24,640 nt of DNA from a virus, in the IMG/VR virus record IMGVR_UViG_3300006928_000078, positions 1 to 24,640 of that record; one strand, written 5' to 3'. Made by a program: the position numbers and the translations under genes. This document shows, in pieces, positions 1-8,152 of the stretch. Numbering within the stretch: position 1 is the stretch's first letter; each line of letters starts with the position of its first letter. Below the pieces are notes generated by a model. It worked only from the letters and a program-made list of their open reading frames with translations, had not been told where the DNA came from and made no database searches.

Positions 1-32
1 AAAAAAAAAGAGGATGATTTTTTCATCCCCTT
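1..32 (-). terminator. Intrinsic (Rho-independent) terminator after the 249-residue protein gene
   Basis: Read on the minus strand, positions 32-23 pair with 17-8 to form a 10-bp stem containing one G-U wobble, around a 5-base A-rich loop at 18-22. A tract of nine T follows at 9-1. It begins 7 bases past the stop codon of the gene ending at 39. The hairpin plus T tract is the standard form of an intrinsic terminator; that it works is inferred. Confidence 0.85.
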
Positions 33-38
33 CTCAAA

Positions 39-788
39 TTACTTGTCTTCCAAGCGTTTTTCAAGTAGTTTTAATGCTTCTATTCCATCATCAGATTGTA
101 AAAATGATGATACTATATACACAGGGTCTTCTCCGTATGGAACACTAACCATTCTCTTCTTGTTAGAAGAAGTGTTAAAGTGCACATCTTTTTTTCCATT
201 TCTATAAACCAATAGTTTATTGTCAAAGAATAATTGAACCTTAGAATATAATTTTAACATTGGGTCATTAACCATGTTTACTAAATCTGAAGGATGTCTT
301 CTAGCAAATACTAGCATATCTCTTTTTAATTCAGCTGTAGTTAGTTTGTTAATATCTCCAAACAAAACTCTACCAATAGTTTCGAGCTGTGTTAACGTCA
401 TTTCTCTTGCAAGAATTAATGCATCTACTTCAGCGTATAATGTTTCTACATCTTCAGCTGCTTCTTTGCCTTTATCAACCTCTTCAAATACGCCACCGTT
501 TTGTGGATGTATAGAAAGAAATTCTTGTAACACTTGATTTTCTTTGGCAACTACTAGCATACCATCTTCAAACACAATTGGTTCTAAAATAACATTACCG
601 TCTTGGTCGTCAACAAATGGAGACTTTTGGTTTCTAGCATAACGCATAGGTTTGTTAACACCTGTCTCTTTATCAAAATGCATTAATGGGAATCTTCTAC
701 TGTGTTGTGTAGCCAACATAAAAGATAAGGGATATTTATCGCCTACTAAACGGTAGACTTTATCTACAAATTCTTTTGTCTTTTTCAT
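39..788 (-). CDS. Conserved phage structural-module protein downstream of the capsid gene
   Basis: 249 residues, soluble, with no membrane segment. Residues 27-95 hold a dense conserved-looking block (TQHSRRFPLMHFD, then MRYARNQKSPF, ILEPIVFEDG and LSIHP). A helical, acidic middle follows (about 104-165, with LTTAELKRDMLVFARRHP). I recall this pattern from proteins next to the major capsid gene in marine and crAss-like phages of Bacteroidota, where the function is not assigned. Its position right after the capsid gene suggests a head or head-tail connector role, which is inference. It has its own terminator downstream and lies behind the capsid terminator. Its leader is A/T-rich with no Shine-Dalgarno and no obvious promoter, so expression may rely on readthrough. 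Confidence 0.8.
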   Translation of the reverse strand: MKKTKEFVDKVYRLVGDKYPLSFMLATQHSRRFPLMHFDKETGVNKPMRYARNQKSPFVDDQDGNVILEPIVFEDGMLVVAKENQVLQEFLSIHPQNGGVFEEVDKGKEAAEDVETLYAEVDALILAREMTLTQLETIGRVLFGDINKLTTAELKRDMLVFARRHPSDLVNMVNDPMLKLYSKVQLFFDNKLLVYRNGKKDVHFNTSSNKKRMVSVPYGEDPVYIVSSFLQSDDGIEALKLLEKRLEDK

Positions 789-810
789 TTTATTTAAATT
801 TAATTAGATT

Positions 811-841
811 AAAAAAAAAGGGAGGAGGTTAATCCTCCCTT
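811..841 (-). terminator. Strong intrinsic terminator after the major capsid gene
   Basis: On the minus strand, positions 841-833 (AAGGGAGGA) pair perfectly with 826-818 (TCCTCCCTT), giving a 9-bp GC-rich stem with a 6-base loop at 832-827. A run of T follows at 819-811. It starts about 17 bases after the capsid stop codon (859-861). A strong terminator here fits a highly transcribed capsid unit and would reduce flow into the 249-residue protein gene. Confidence 0.92.
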
Positions 842-858
842 AATTATATATACACTTC

Positions 859-1740
859 TTATGACTTGAATAAGAAGAAATTGTTAGCACCTAGAGTACA
901 AACACATCTTTCAGAAAGGAAGTTAACTTCCATTGCATCTAAATCTTTGTTTGTTGCTCCACCTGCAGAACCTGTAATCCAAGACTTATAACGTCTGTCT
1001 TCAGCTTCTGAAGCTCTGTATCTAACATGCAAATAAGGTCTCTTAGCGTTTTTACCTAAAATTTGGTCATAAACTGTAGTAGAACCTGCAGGAACTAATA
1101 GTCCATTAATTGCTCCACCTACTAATCCACCTCTCATTGTTGGGTCATTTAGGTATTTCCATTCAGACTTATAGAAGTCGTAACCTCTTCTAAATCCTGT
1201 AAATCCTAAGTTAAGAGCCATTTCCTCATCATTGTCAAATAGTCCATATGAAGAACCACCTGCACCATAAGAATTTTGAGCTGCTAACATATCATCAATG
1301 TCAAACGAGAATGCTCTGTTTACGAAAATTACATTTTCTTCAATAGAACCTTGCTTGTCTAATCTTTGAATAATGCTATCAAATCCTGCTAAATCAGCCG
1401 GATTTCCTGCACCCCAAACGTTACCTCTTGCTTCTACAACGTAGAATACCCCTTCAGAACCTTTGTTACCTGCATCTGCATAAACTGCTTGAGTAGCAAC
1501 ACCTGAACCTGCTTCTGCCGGTACAGCTTCTACCATCGCTGTTTCTAAGTAATCATCGAAACGTAATCTAGTTTCGTGTTCTGATTTAAGATACCATAAA
1601 TATCCACTTGCTCCATCTTCTGTTTGAACTTCAATCCAACCGATTTGTGCCATATCAGAACCTGATACTTGGTACTTATCTTTTAATATAATTGGAGAGT
1701 TTTCAAAAATGAAGTCGTTAGATATTAATCCACCTTCCAT
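859..1740 (-). CDS. Major capsid protein, C-terminal part (split gene, downstream frame)
   Basis: 293 residues from the first ATG of this frame. The content fits the main body of a HK97-fold capsid protein of the marine/crAss-like type: FIFENSPIILKDKY, then SGSDMAQIGWIEVQTEDGA, LWYLKSEHETRLRFDDYLE, and a C-terminal part with YLHVRYRASEAEDRRYKSW and ending FLSERCVCTLGANNFFLF. The start MEGGLISNDF falls in the middle of what I recall as one continuous family, so this ATG is probably not the true start. In the same frame, upstream codons continue without a stop and read FIYGSEFKKGTVG just before the Met. The upstream ORF (1725-2312) supplies the N-terminal part in another frame, overlapping by 16 bases. 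Joined, the protein would be about 484 residues. The terminator at 811-841 follows. Confidence 0.85.
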   Translation of the reverse strand: MEGGLISNDFIFENSPIILKDKYQVSGSDMAQIGWIEVQTEDGASGYLWYLKSEHETRLRFDDYLETAMVEAVPAEAGSGVATQAVYADAGNKGSEGVFYVVEARGNVWGAGNPADLAGFDSIIQRLDKQGSIEENVIFVNRAFSFDIDDMLAAQNSYGAGGSSYGLFDNDEEMALNLGFTGFRRGYDFYKSEWKYLNDPTMRGGLVGGAINGLLVPAGSTTVYDQILGKNAKRPYLHVRYRASEAEDRRYKSWITGSAGGATNKDLDAMEVNFLSERCVCTLGANNFFLFKS

Positions 1741-2312
1741 TCCAACAGTTCCTTTTTTAAATTCAGAACCATAGATAAAACTGATGCTGTACCTGCGTAA
1801 GCTGCTAAACCTGCTGCTTCATACATTGCAACAGTAAATGTAGTAGCTGTAACCGCTGTTACAATACCTTTGTTGTTTAATGCAGAACCTGCTGTATCAT
1901 CAGAAATCATTACTGTTTGACCTTTTCTGATACCGATTTGCCCTGCTGCACCTGCCGGTGCTACTGAACCTGATGGTTGTCTTGCAGGGTCAATTTGTGC
2001 TGCAGGAACTGTAAAAGTTTCTGAAGCTGCACCTGCACCTGCACCACCTAAGACACAGTTTACATATTTAATATGTAACCTTCCTTGTTCTGCCCATTTG
2101 ATAAGGTCAGAGTTAGAAGGCATTTCTGCTCCTACCATTCTTAAGAATGATGAAACAGTTCTATTACCATATCTCTCAAACTCTTTTTCATAAGTATCAG
2201 GAAGATACTGATTCAAAAAGTTAAATTGAGCATTAGTAATATAGTTTGACGACAACGCTACCTGTTGAGCACTTGGCTGCAACTGAAACGTTGGACTTGC
2301 TAATACTGCCAT
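1725..2312 (-). CDS. Major capsid protein, N-terminal part (split gene, upstream frame)
   Basis: 195 residues. Residues about 22-85 (ITNAQFNFLNQYLPDTYEKE, RYGNRTVSSFLRMVGAEMP, DLIKWAEQGRLHIKY) match my recollection of the N-terminal region of the marine/crAss-like major capsid protein. A Gly/Ala-rich stretch (GIRKGQTVMI, TAVTATTFTVAMY) follows. The last 17 or so residues (VLSMVLNLKKELLEWKVD) do not look like the family. Over the same bases the -1 frame reads FIYGSEFKKGTVG and runs straight into the downstream ORF. The gene is therefore interrupted by a frameshift or recoded. An A AAA AAG heptamer lies in this reading frame at 1758-1752. The start ATG has an A/T-only leader, usual for this genome, and lies 23 bases after the scaffold-like gene. 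Confidence 0.85.
   Translation of the reverse strand: MAVLASPTFQLQPSAQQVALSSNYITNAQFNFLNQYLPDTYEKEFERYGNRTVSSFLRMVGAEMPSNSDLIKWAEQGRLHIKYVNCVLGGAGAGAASETFTVPAAQIDPARQPSGSVAPAGAAGQIGIRKGQTVMISDDTAGSALNNKGIVTAVTATTFTVAMYEAAGLAAYAGTASVLSMVLNLKKELLEWKVD
1752..1758 (-). promoter_or_regulatory. Possible -1 ribosomal frameshift slippery heptamer in the capsid gene
   Basis: On the minus strand positions 1758-1752 read A AAA AAG, in the upstream capsid reading frame as TTA AAA AAG. After a -1 slip translation continues as GGA ACT GTT GGA ATG into the downstream capsid frame. This is the best-known bacterial -1 slippery sequence (established for dnaX and IS elements). I see no clear upstream Shine-Dalgarno stimulator and no strong downstream stem-loop. 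A homopolymer indel is an equally good explanation. Confidence 0.35.
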
Positions 2313-2335
2313 AATTAATAATTTTTAATTGTTAC

Positions 2336-3415
2336 TTATTTCTTTTTCATACTTTTAATCTTCAAACCTCGACCTGAGTCGGTGTTTAAAGCTCTAACTT
2401 TCATTCCTCCTTGAGTAGTTGCAGTTTCGGGAGTTTTACGAATATCCATACTAACATTTTTTGTTTTACGGACAACATCTTCAACTCCTTCGGCTTGACC
2501 TAATTCATAAAAGAATTTGGCAAACTTCTCAGGATTCATAGCTAGTGATAAAGCTCTGTGGTATCCCTGTGCATCTTTCATCAATCCTGTTTCTCCATCT
2601 ACAAACTTGTTTATAAAATTCAAAACATTAGATTGTTTAGATTTCAATTCAGATGCATCACCCGGACTATAGGTAACATTCTTATCGCCTACGGTAAACT
2701 CAAAACCTTTGAACTCACTTGAAAAAACCTCGTCAGTTTTTTTAGAAAACCAATCTTGCTTTTTTCTAGCCGCTTCCTCATTACTTCTCACACTCTTGAG
2801 ATATTGTTCATACTCGTCTAGTTTTTTATTGTCATCAGAACTAACTCCCGCACTTGACTCAAGGGGTTGTTTGTATTGTTCTTTCTGTTCATTAAAATAC
2901 TTCTTAGCTTGAACAACAGCTCGTTTTTTTGCTAACCTTTTTTTCTTAACAACTTTAGCATCATCTACATCTTCATCAAATCTAAACTCATCTAACAAAT
3001 CGTCTACATCTTCTGTATCTATAGCTTCATCAGTTGCTAAATAATACTCAGCTAACAAATTATCAGGTTGTAATTCATCAAAGTCTCTATTCAAACGAAC
3101 ATAGTCTTCAATTCCTCTACCTGTTTCTTTTTTATATTTTAAGAAAGATGAAACATCTTCAGGCAATGCTTCTTGTTCCTCTCTTTCTTGCATCAACTCA
3201 TCAAATGAATTGATGGTCTTATTATATCTTTTTCCTAAATACTCTAAAACTGTATTATCATCTAATGCAGGAGTATCTACTATTGTCTCTTCAACAACTT
3301 CTTGTTCTTCAACAACTTTTTTTTCTTCAGCTTTATCTAAAAGCTCTTGTTCGACTTCAGCTTTCCCTTTTTCAGGTGCACTAACTTCTCTTACTTTAAT
3401 ATTTTCTAGATTCAT
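2336..3415 (-). CDS. Probable head scaffolding protein
   Basis: 359 residues, highly charged and probably mostly helical. The N-terminal 50 residues are Glu/Val-rich and acidic. A second acidic cluster lies around 110-150 (DTEDVDDLLDEFRFDEDVDD). A basic Lys/Ala coil follows (VVKKKRLAKKRAVVQAKKYF), and the extreme C-terminus is basic (GLKIKSMKKK). The composition, the lack of membrane segments or enzyme motifs, and the position between portal and major capsid genes are typical of a scaffold; a basic tail is often what contacts the capsid protein. The assignment rests on context and composition. A Bacteroidota-type -7 element lies just upstream (3438-3445), so this gene may start the scaffold-capsid transcription unit that ends at the 811-841 terminator. 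Confidence 0.7.
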   Translation of the reverse strand: MNLENIKVREVSAPEKGKAEVEQELLDKAEEKKVVEEQEVVEETIVDTPALDDNTVLEYLGKRYNKTINSFDELMQEREEQEALPEDVSSFLKYKKETGRGIEDYVRLNRDFDELQPDNLLAEYYLATDEAIDTEDVDDLLDEFRFDEDVDDAKVVKKKRLAKKRAVVQAKKYFNEQKEQYKQPLESSAGVSSDDNKKLDEYEQYLKSVRSNEEAARKKQDWFSKKTDEVFSSEFKGFEFTVGDKNVTYSPGDASELKSKQSNVLNFINKFVDGETGLMKDAQGYHRALSLAMNPEKFAKFFYELGQAEGVEDVVRKTKNVSMDIRKTPETATTQGGMKVRALNTDSGRGLKIKSMKKK

Positions 3416-3437
3416 TGGATTTAATTTTAATTTTGTA

Positions 3438-3445
3438 CAAAGTTA
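3438..3445 (-). promoter_or_regulatory. Putative Bacteroidota-type promoter -7 element (TAACTTTG)
   Basis: The minus strand reads TAACTTTGTACAAAAT in the 58-base gap between the portal stop and the scaffold start. It matches the known Bacteroidota sigma-A -7 consensus TAnnTTTG exactly and ends 22 bases before the ATG at 3415. No convincing TTTG-type -33 element is seen at the usual spacing. It shares TAWCTTTGTAMAAA with sites at 12847-12854 and 24350-24357. Confidence 0.55.
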
Positions 3446-3473
3446 AACAATATGTTATAATTATTTTAAGCTA

Positions 3474-5909
3474 CTATCTTGGGTCAAATTCCGATAGATT
3501 AAAACCATCTAAACTGTCCTCATTAGATTCAAAACTTTGAGGAGGTAAATTATTTTTCTTTTGATTTATCAGATTAGATTGTTCCGTATTTTGTTGACTT
3601 ATTCTATTAGCTTTTGCTTTTTCTCTATCACTTTCTCTTTTTGATAAAGCAGCATCTTCTTGTCCTTTTATCTGCATGTTATATTGAAACTCTTCAGCCA
3701 TAAGTGAACGTTTTAATTCAGCTTCCACTTTAAGTTTTTCTATTTCAAAAGCAACATCTGCTTGTCTGTATTGCATTTTCATTTGACCTTCAGCTTGAAT
3801 TTTTTGCATTGCTGTTTGAGCAGCCATTTGTTGAGACATTTGCTGTTGTTTTGCGAGTACAGCTTGTTTAGTCATTTCTCTTTTTTCGTCTTCTTCTTTC
3901 TTTCTTTTACGCTTCATTTTCAACAATTGATTTGCAAGTTTAATATTTCTTAAAGCTCTGATATCAATTGCGTCTTCCAAGTTTATGTCTTGCTTAGATA
4001 AAGCCATTTGAATATTTTGTTCTAACATAGCTTTTTCTTCTTCATCAGGAGAAACTTCTATAAATATTCCAAAATCATATATATATAAATCATTTATTTC
4101 TTTTAATATAGACACATTGTATTTACCTATTTGATTTATAAACTCTTCTTTAAAAGCAGAATACTCTAACACATCTGCCACTCTATACGACAATGCTTCC
4201 GCAAGAGTTCTATATAAATATAAACTTGCATCCAAAATATGTCTTGTTGCGGTATTGGAATTTAATGCTGCTAATTTTTGAACACCAACTAAAGCGTCAG
4301 GATTTGGTGTAGAACCATCTCTAGCTTCATTTAGTCCTGTAACAGTTCTAATCATATCCATATAATGGTTATAATTAGTTAAAAGCATTTGAGTTTTACT
4401 CGCTCCACTATTAGAAGTAAGCTGTTGAATCGGGACTCTACCATTATTAAATTCACCATCTTGAGTATAACTTCTACCTACAACACTACCTGTTTGAAAA
4501 TAAAGCCGTAGAGCGTCTTCGGGGTTATAAGCGTTACCTGTACCTAGGTCTACCTCATTAAGCCCGTCAGCGTCAATATAAACACCGTCAGGGACAGTTT
4601 TAGCAATTACTTGCTGTAGCTTTAAGTGAGTGATTTGAATTAAATCAGCAAATGGTATCATTCGTCTTGTTAAAGACTCAATATTACCCTTATACATTCT
4701 AGGTGCAACAGCAACATAATTAGGCATTGCATGTTGAGATGCTGATTTTGGTCTAACCATATTTTTAGATAATTCCCATTTTAAAATAAAGTTAGTACCC
4801 ATTACCATTACTCCTTCATACCATACATCTATACGTTTACTAATTTTTTCAAAATTACCCTCTTCCTGTACTTCATCAGGCGGATTAAATTGGTCATCTT
4901 TTTCAAGAACCCTAGCTCCTCCGCCCTCTAATTTTTTCTTTTTATAAACAAATTCTTTTGTGGTTTTATAATTAAAATACATAATGGTAGCAGTATCTCT
5001 ATAAAAAATACTATTCTGATAATACTGTGCTGTGTTAAAATAGTCATACCATGATTGACTGTATTTGCTTATCTTTTCTAAATCTTCATTTGTTAATGAT
5101 GGGTCAATCTTCATCAGCTCTATTATAGGAACGGTTTTGATTTCACCCCAATAAAAACAATCTTTAAAATGTTTATCTTCTGTGTAACTGTATACTAAAT
5201 TTGCAGGGTCAACATAAGTTATTGTTACACCACTACCTTCTAAAAATTCATGTTTAGCACACGCTATTCCACAAACAGTAATATCATAATCTAATCTTTT
5301 TCTAATATCTTGATAATGATTATCATCAAATAAAGTATTGATTGCTTCTTCTTCAGCTATCTCAATAGCAGGTTTATAATTTAAATTCATAAACAACTGA
5401 AGCTCATCATCTGTTTCAGGCAAACTGTCAGGTTGTACAACAAAAGGGTCAACATCAAAATTTTTAGAAATGTTTTGAAGAATAGGTTTAGCAGACATTT
5501 GACCCTCAACCATATCTTGATATTTTGAACGCTTTGCTTGAGACATTGCATCTTGTGCATATGCTTCAACTTTAAACAATCTGTCAGACATTCCATTTAC
5601 AACAATGTCAACAAACTTAGGAATTACAGGAACTATAGACCAATCTAAATTTAAGTAAGACAAGTCTCCATCAACAGCTAATTCGTTTTTATATTTTCCT
5701 ACTGATTGTTCACCACGAGCATATAATCTTAATCTATTAAAATTACCCCATTGATTATAGTATCTACACCCTACTCCATCCTTTCTAAACCACTCATATT
5801 GTATTGCTTGACCAATCTGTAAACCAAACTCTACTGTTGCTTTTTTAGCATCAGACACAAATTGACTTGGAAAACCGGCTGCACTTATATCTATTTTTAT
5901 ATCTTTCAT
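3474..5909 (-). CDS. Portal protein
   Basis: 811 residues, resembling large portal proteins of the crAss-like/marine Bacteroidota phage type. The portal forms the dodecameric ring at one capsid vertex through which DNA enters and leaves. An N-terminal region (about 25-110) includes YNQWGNFNRLRLYARGEQS and VPVIPKFVDIVVNGMSDRLF. Residues 400-450 contain SLTRRMIPFADLIQITHLKL and AKTVPDGVYIDADGL, which I associate with this family's core. About 505-565 includes TVTGLNEARDGSTPNPDALV and an alpha-helical stem-like stretch. Residues 655-770 form a long Lys/Gln/Glu-rich predicted coiled coil (KMKRKRKKEEDEKREM), and the tail is Gln/Asn-rich. The start overlaps the large terminase stop by ATGA (5906-5909), indicating translational coupling. 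Genomic position (TerL, portal, scaffold, capsid) supports the call. Confidence 0.9.
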   Translation of the reverse strand: MKDIKIDISAAGFPSQFVSDAKKATVEFGLQIGQAIQYEWFRKDGVGCRYYNQWGNFNRLRLYARGEQSVGKYKNELAVDGDLSYLNLDWSIVPVIPKFVDIVVNGMSDRLFKVEAYAQDAMSQAKRSKYQDMVEGQMSAKPILQNISKNFDVDPFVVQPDSLPETDDELQLFMNLNYKPAIEIAEEEAINTLFDDNHYQDIRKRLDYDITVCGIACAKHEFLEGSGVTITYVDPANLVYSYTEDKHFKDCFYWGEIKTVPIIELMKIDPSLTNEDLEKISKYSQSWYDYFNTAQYYQNSIFYRDTATIMYFNYKTTKEFVYKKKKLEGGGARVLEKDDQFNPPDEVQEEGNFEKISKRIDVWYEGVMVMGTNFILKWELSKNMVRPKSASQHAMPNYVAVAPRMYKGNIESLTRRMIPFADLIQITHLKLQQVIAKTVPDGVYIDADGLNEVDLGTGNAYNPEDALRLYFQTGSVVGRSYTQDGEFNNGRVPIQQLTSNSGASKTQMLLTNYNHYMDMIRTVTGLNEARDGSTPNPDALVGVQKLAALNSNTATRHILDASLYLYRTLAEALSYRVADVLEYSAFKEEFINQIGKYNVSILKEINDLYIYDFGIFIEVSPDEEEKAMLEQNIQMALSKQDINLEDAIDIRALRNIKLANQLLKMKRKRKKEEDEKREMTKQAVLAKQQQMSQQMAAQTAMQKIQAEGQMKMQYRQADVAFEIEKLKVEAELKRSLMAEEFQYNMQIKGQEDAALSKRESDREKAKANRISQQNTEQSNLINQKKNNLPPQSFESNEDSLDGFNLSEFDPR

Positions 5910-8152
5910 TGTAATATTTTGCTTAATGTTCCTGTATTCGTGTATCTTGCAAAGTTAATGCTTATTTTTGACTCTTTTTTGGTCGGTAAATATAAGTGTT
6001 TTTGATTAGCCATTATTGCCAATCCTGAACTTATAGTTGCATCAAAACGAGTTCTATTTGAAATATCAAACTTTGCCCAATCTTCAAGCGTCTTTGTAAA
6101 ATACATTGTACCCATATCTTCGGAATCTCTAAATGTTCCTTCAAAATCTAAACCTACATATTTTTCAATATATGATTCTATTGCTGCGGCATGTGATTGT
6201 TTTACATCTTCACTTGAGTTAGGGATACCACCTAATTCTCTTTCTGTTTTTGATAATTTATTATATACTTTATCGGGTCTATTTAAACTATAACCTCTAT
6301 ACCCTCTGTTTTTAAAATGATATAAAAGACGAGGTTTATTGTTTTCACATAATATTGGCATACCATAAAATACACAAGCCATTAAAACTTCTTCAAAAAA
6401 TATTTCAGCAGTTTGAGGTCTTGCTACATATTCTAAAAAAAACTCATTACTTGGTGCGTCATCCATGTTAAATTTAGTCATTCCATGTAAAGCACCATTA
6501 GAACCTCCACCTCCAACAACACCTGAAATATCATAGGAGTCACATCCAAAAGAACCAATATGTTCATTGCCCGGATATTTTTTCCCATTGCGGATATAAT
6601 ATTTATTTTGAAGTTGTTTTGATGGAGTCCATCCAACCAAAAATCTTCCTCGTTTATCAGGTTTAAATATTACTTCGGTGTCTTTTATTCCATTTTTCCA
6701 ATAAAACCCTCCTTGAGTAACATGATGTTGAATTATTAATGAATCATTATAATCTATTTGTTGGTATATTTTTGTTAGATTAAACAATGACTGTTTGCTT
6801 TCATCTCTAAATGCGTGAGATTCAGACCTAGGAAATTGTCTGTAATATTCATTTAAAGCATCAGGGTCGGATTTTAATGATTCAACCTCATTCTCCCAAT
6901 ACTCAATTGCTCCTATTCTAATCATTTCATTATCGATTCCTAAAATTGGTGTAGATGGGGTTTCTAAAACAGGCATTCCATATCTATCAATAAACCCTTC
7001 CATATTCCACTCCATAGGAATAAATAAATTATATAATCCACTTTTTGTCTGACCATTCGCATTTCTTTTAGAACTATCCGAATCTTCATACAAACTTTTA
7101 AAATTATCACCCCCCTTACTTAAAGCATTGGAAGTAGAACCCATCATACATTTACCAATAACTTTGCTACCTAACCTTAAACAAGTTTTAGTAACACGCC
7201 AATTATTTAATATGTTATTTGGCTTTAGCCATTTACCACTTTCATCATGAACTAATAATAATAATTTTTCACCATCATAAGAGTTATCATCAGTATTCTT
7301 CCAATCTATAGTAGTATCTAACCCATCTAGCTCTTCCTCTTCAACGGTATACATATTTTTCTTTGTAATTTTTGAAGCAGGTACTCTAAAAGCTAATTCA
7401 GTTTTTGGCTTATCCATACCATCTTGAATAGGTTTAAAGAAAAATGGTAAATTACTTCCAATAGGCACAACCTTGTCTGTAAACATTTTTTTAGCATCCG
7501 AACCTGTTTTAGAAAGAATACCTACCCTTGAATCTTTAGCTAATGTTCCTGTATTAACACATTCGGAAGAACCCATAAAAGAAAATCCGGAACGTCTTAT
7601 TTTTAAATAACATAAACCGAAACTTCTCAGGTCTGCCCTACACGCTTCCCAATAAATAAAAAACAATCTGTTTGCTTCTCTAAAATCAGGATAACCTACA
7701 TCAATTTTTGTCCATTGTAAATACATATAATGAGAACCTGTCATATATGTCGGAATACCGTTATTGTAAAACCAATACCCATATTCTCTATAATCAAACT
7801 CTTGTTCTATATAATCAATCCATTGGTTTTTAAATGTATTGGGTTGGTCGTTCCATTGAAATATGGTAGAAATTCTTTTTAGTGATTTAGGGTATTCGTG
7901 CCTTTCCCAATATTGATGTTTTGTTGCACTATGTCTTTTAGTAATTTTTTTTGGTTGGAGTGGTAATGCAATATTTATACCATTCATTTTTATTATATCT
8001 CCAATTTCACCTGTTTTTGATATAACAACAATGTCATATTTTTCATTGTATCCATATTTCCAAGTTGCACTTTTATTTTTTTTAACAAGCACATTTTTAG
8101 GAATGACTCCAACTAATTTGGTATATAATTTATTTAGAACGTCTTTCTGCAA
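5906..8152 (-). CDS. terL: Terminase large subunit (packaging ATPase and nuclease)
   Basis: 748 residues. TerL is the motor that translocates DNA into the prohead and cuts it. The N-terminal ATPase shows a degenerate Walker A around 184-191 (KIRRSGFS), a Walker B at 296-304 (KLLLLVHDE, with D303 and E304) and a coupling motif around 338-340 (GST). The C-terminal RNase H-like nuclease candidates are D538 in GSFGCDSYD, E603 in ILCENNKP, and an acidic residue near D704 (RFDATISSGLAIMA). The HAAAIESY segment (654-661) is also family-like. The length, including about 130 residues before the ATPase, fits the large TerL of crAss-like and marine flavobacterial phages. The start overlaps the small terminase gene by 23 bases, and the end overlaps the portal by ATGA. 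Confidence 0.93.
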   Translation of the reverse strand: MQKDVLNKLYTKLVGVIPKNVLVKKNKSATWKYGYNEKYDIVVISKTGEIGDIIKMNGINIALPLQPKKITKRHSATKHQYWERHEYPKSLKRISTIFQWNDQPNTFKNQWIDYIEQEFDYREYGYWFYNNGIPTYMTGSHYMYLQWTKIDVGYPDFREANRLFFIYWEACRADLRSFGLCYLKIRRSGFSFMGSSECVNTGTLAKDSRVGILSKTGSDAKKMFTDKVVPIGSNLPFFFKPIQDGMDKPKTELAFRVPASKITKKNMYTVEEEELDGLDTTIDWKNTDDNSYDGEKLLLLVHDESGKWLKPNNILNNWRVTKTCLRLGSKVIGKCMMGSTSNALSKGGDNFKSLYEDSDSSKRNANGQTKSGLYNLFIPMEWNMEGFIDRYGMPVLETPSTPILGIDNEMIRIGAIEYWENEVESLKSDPDALNEYYRQFPRSESHAFRDESKQSLFNLTKIYQQIDYNDSLIIQHHVTQGGFYWKNGIKDTEVIFKPDKRGRFLVGWTPSKQLQNKYYIRNGKKYPGNEHIGSFGCDSYDISGVVGGGGSNGALHGMTKFNMDDAPSNEFFLEYVARPQTAEIFFEEVLMACVFYGMPILCENNKPRLLYHFKNRGYRGYSLNRPDKVYNKLSKTERELGGIPNSSEDVKQSHAAAIESYIEKYVGLDFEGTFRDSEDMGTMYFTKTLEDWAKFDISNRTRFDATISSGLAIMANQKHLYLPTKKESKISINFARYTNTGTLSKILQ

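Noticed and set aside
2709-3953. Plus-strand ORFs opposite the scaffold and portal genes (Ser/Leu/Phe-rich)
   Set aside because: Their composition is what the reverse complement of Glu/Lys-rich coiled-coil codons gives; there is no independent support.
5387-5596. Minus-strand ORF of 69 codons within the portal gene
   Set aside because: It lies entirely inside the portal coding frame, which is clearly real; the product has no recognisable features.
5950-5957. TAACTTTG match 40 bases before the portal ATG
   Set aside because: It lies inside the terL coding sequence as Asn-Phe-Ala codons and lacks the following TAMAAA seen at the three intergenic sites.
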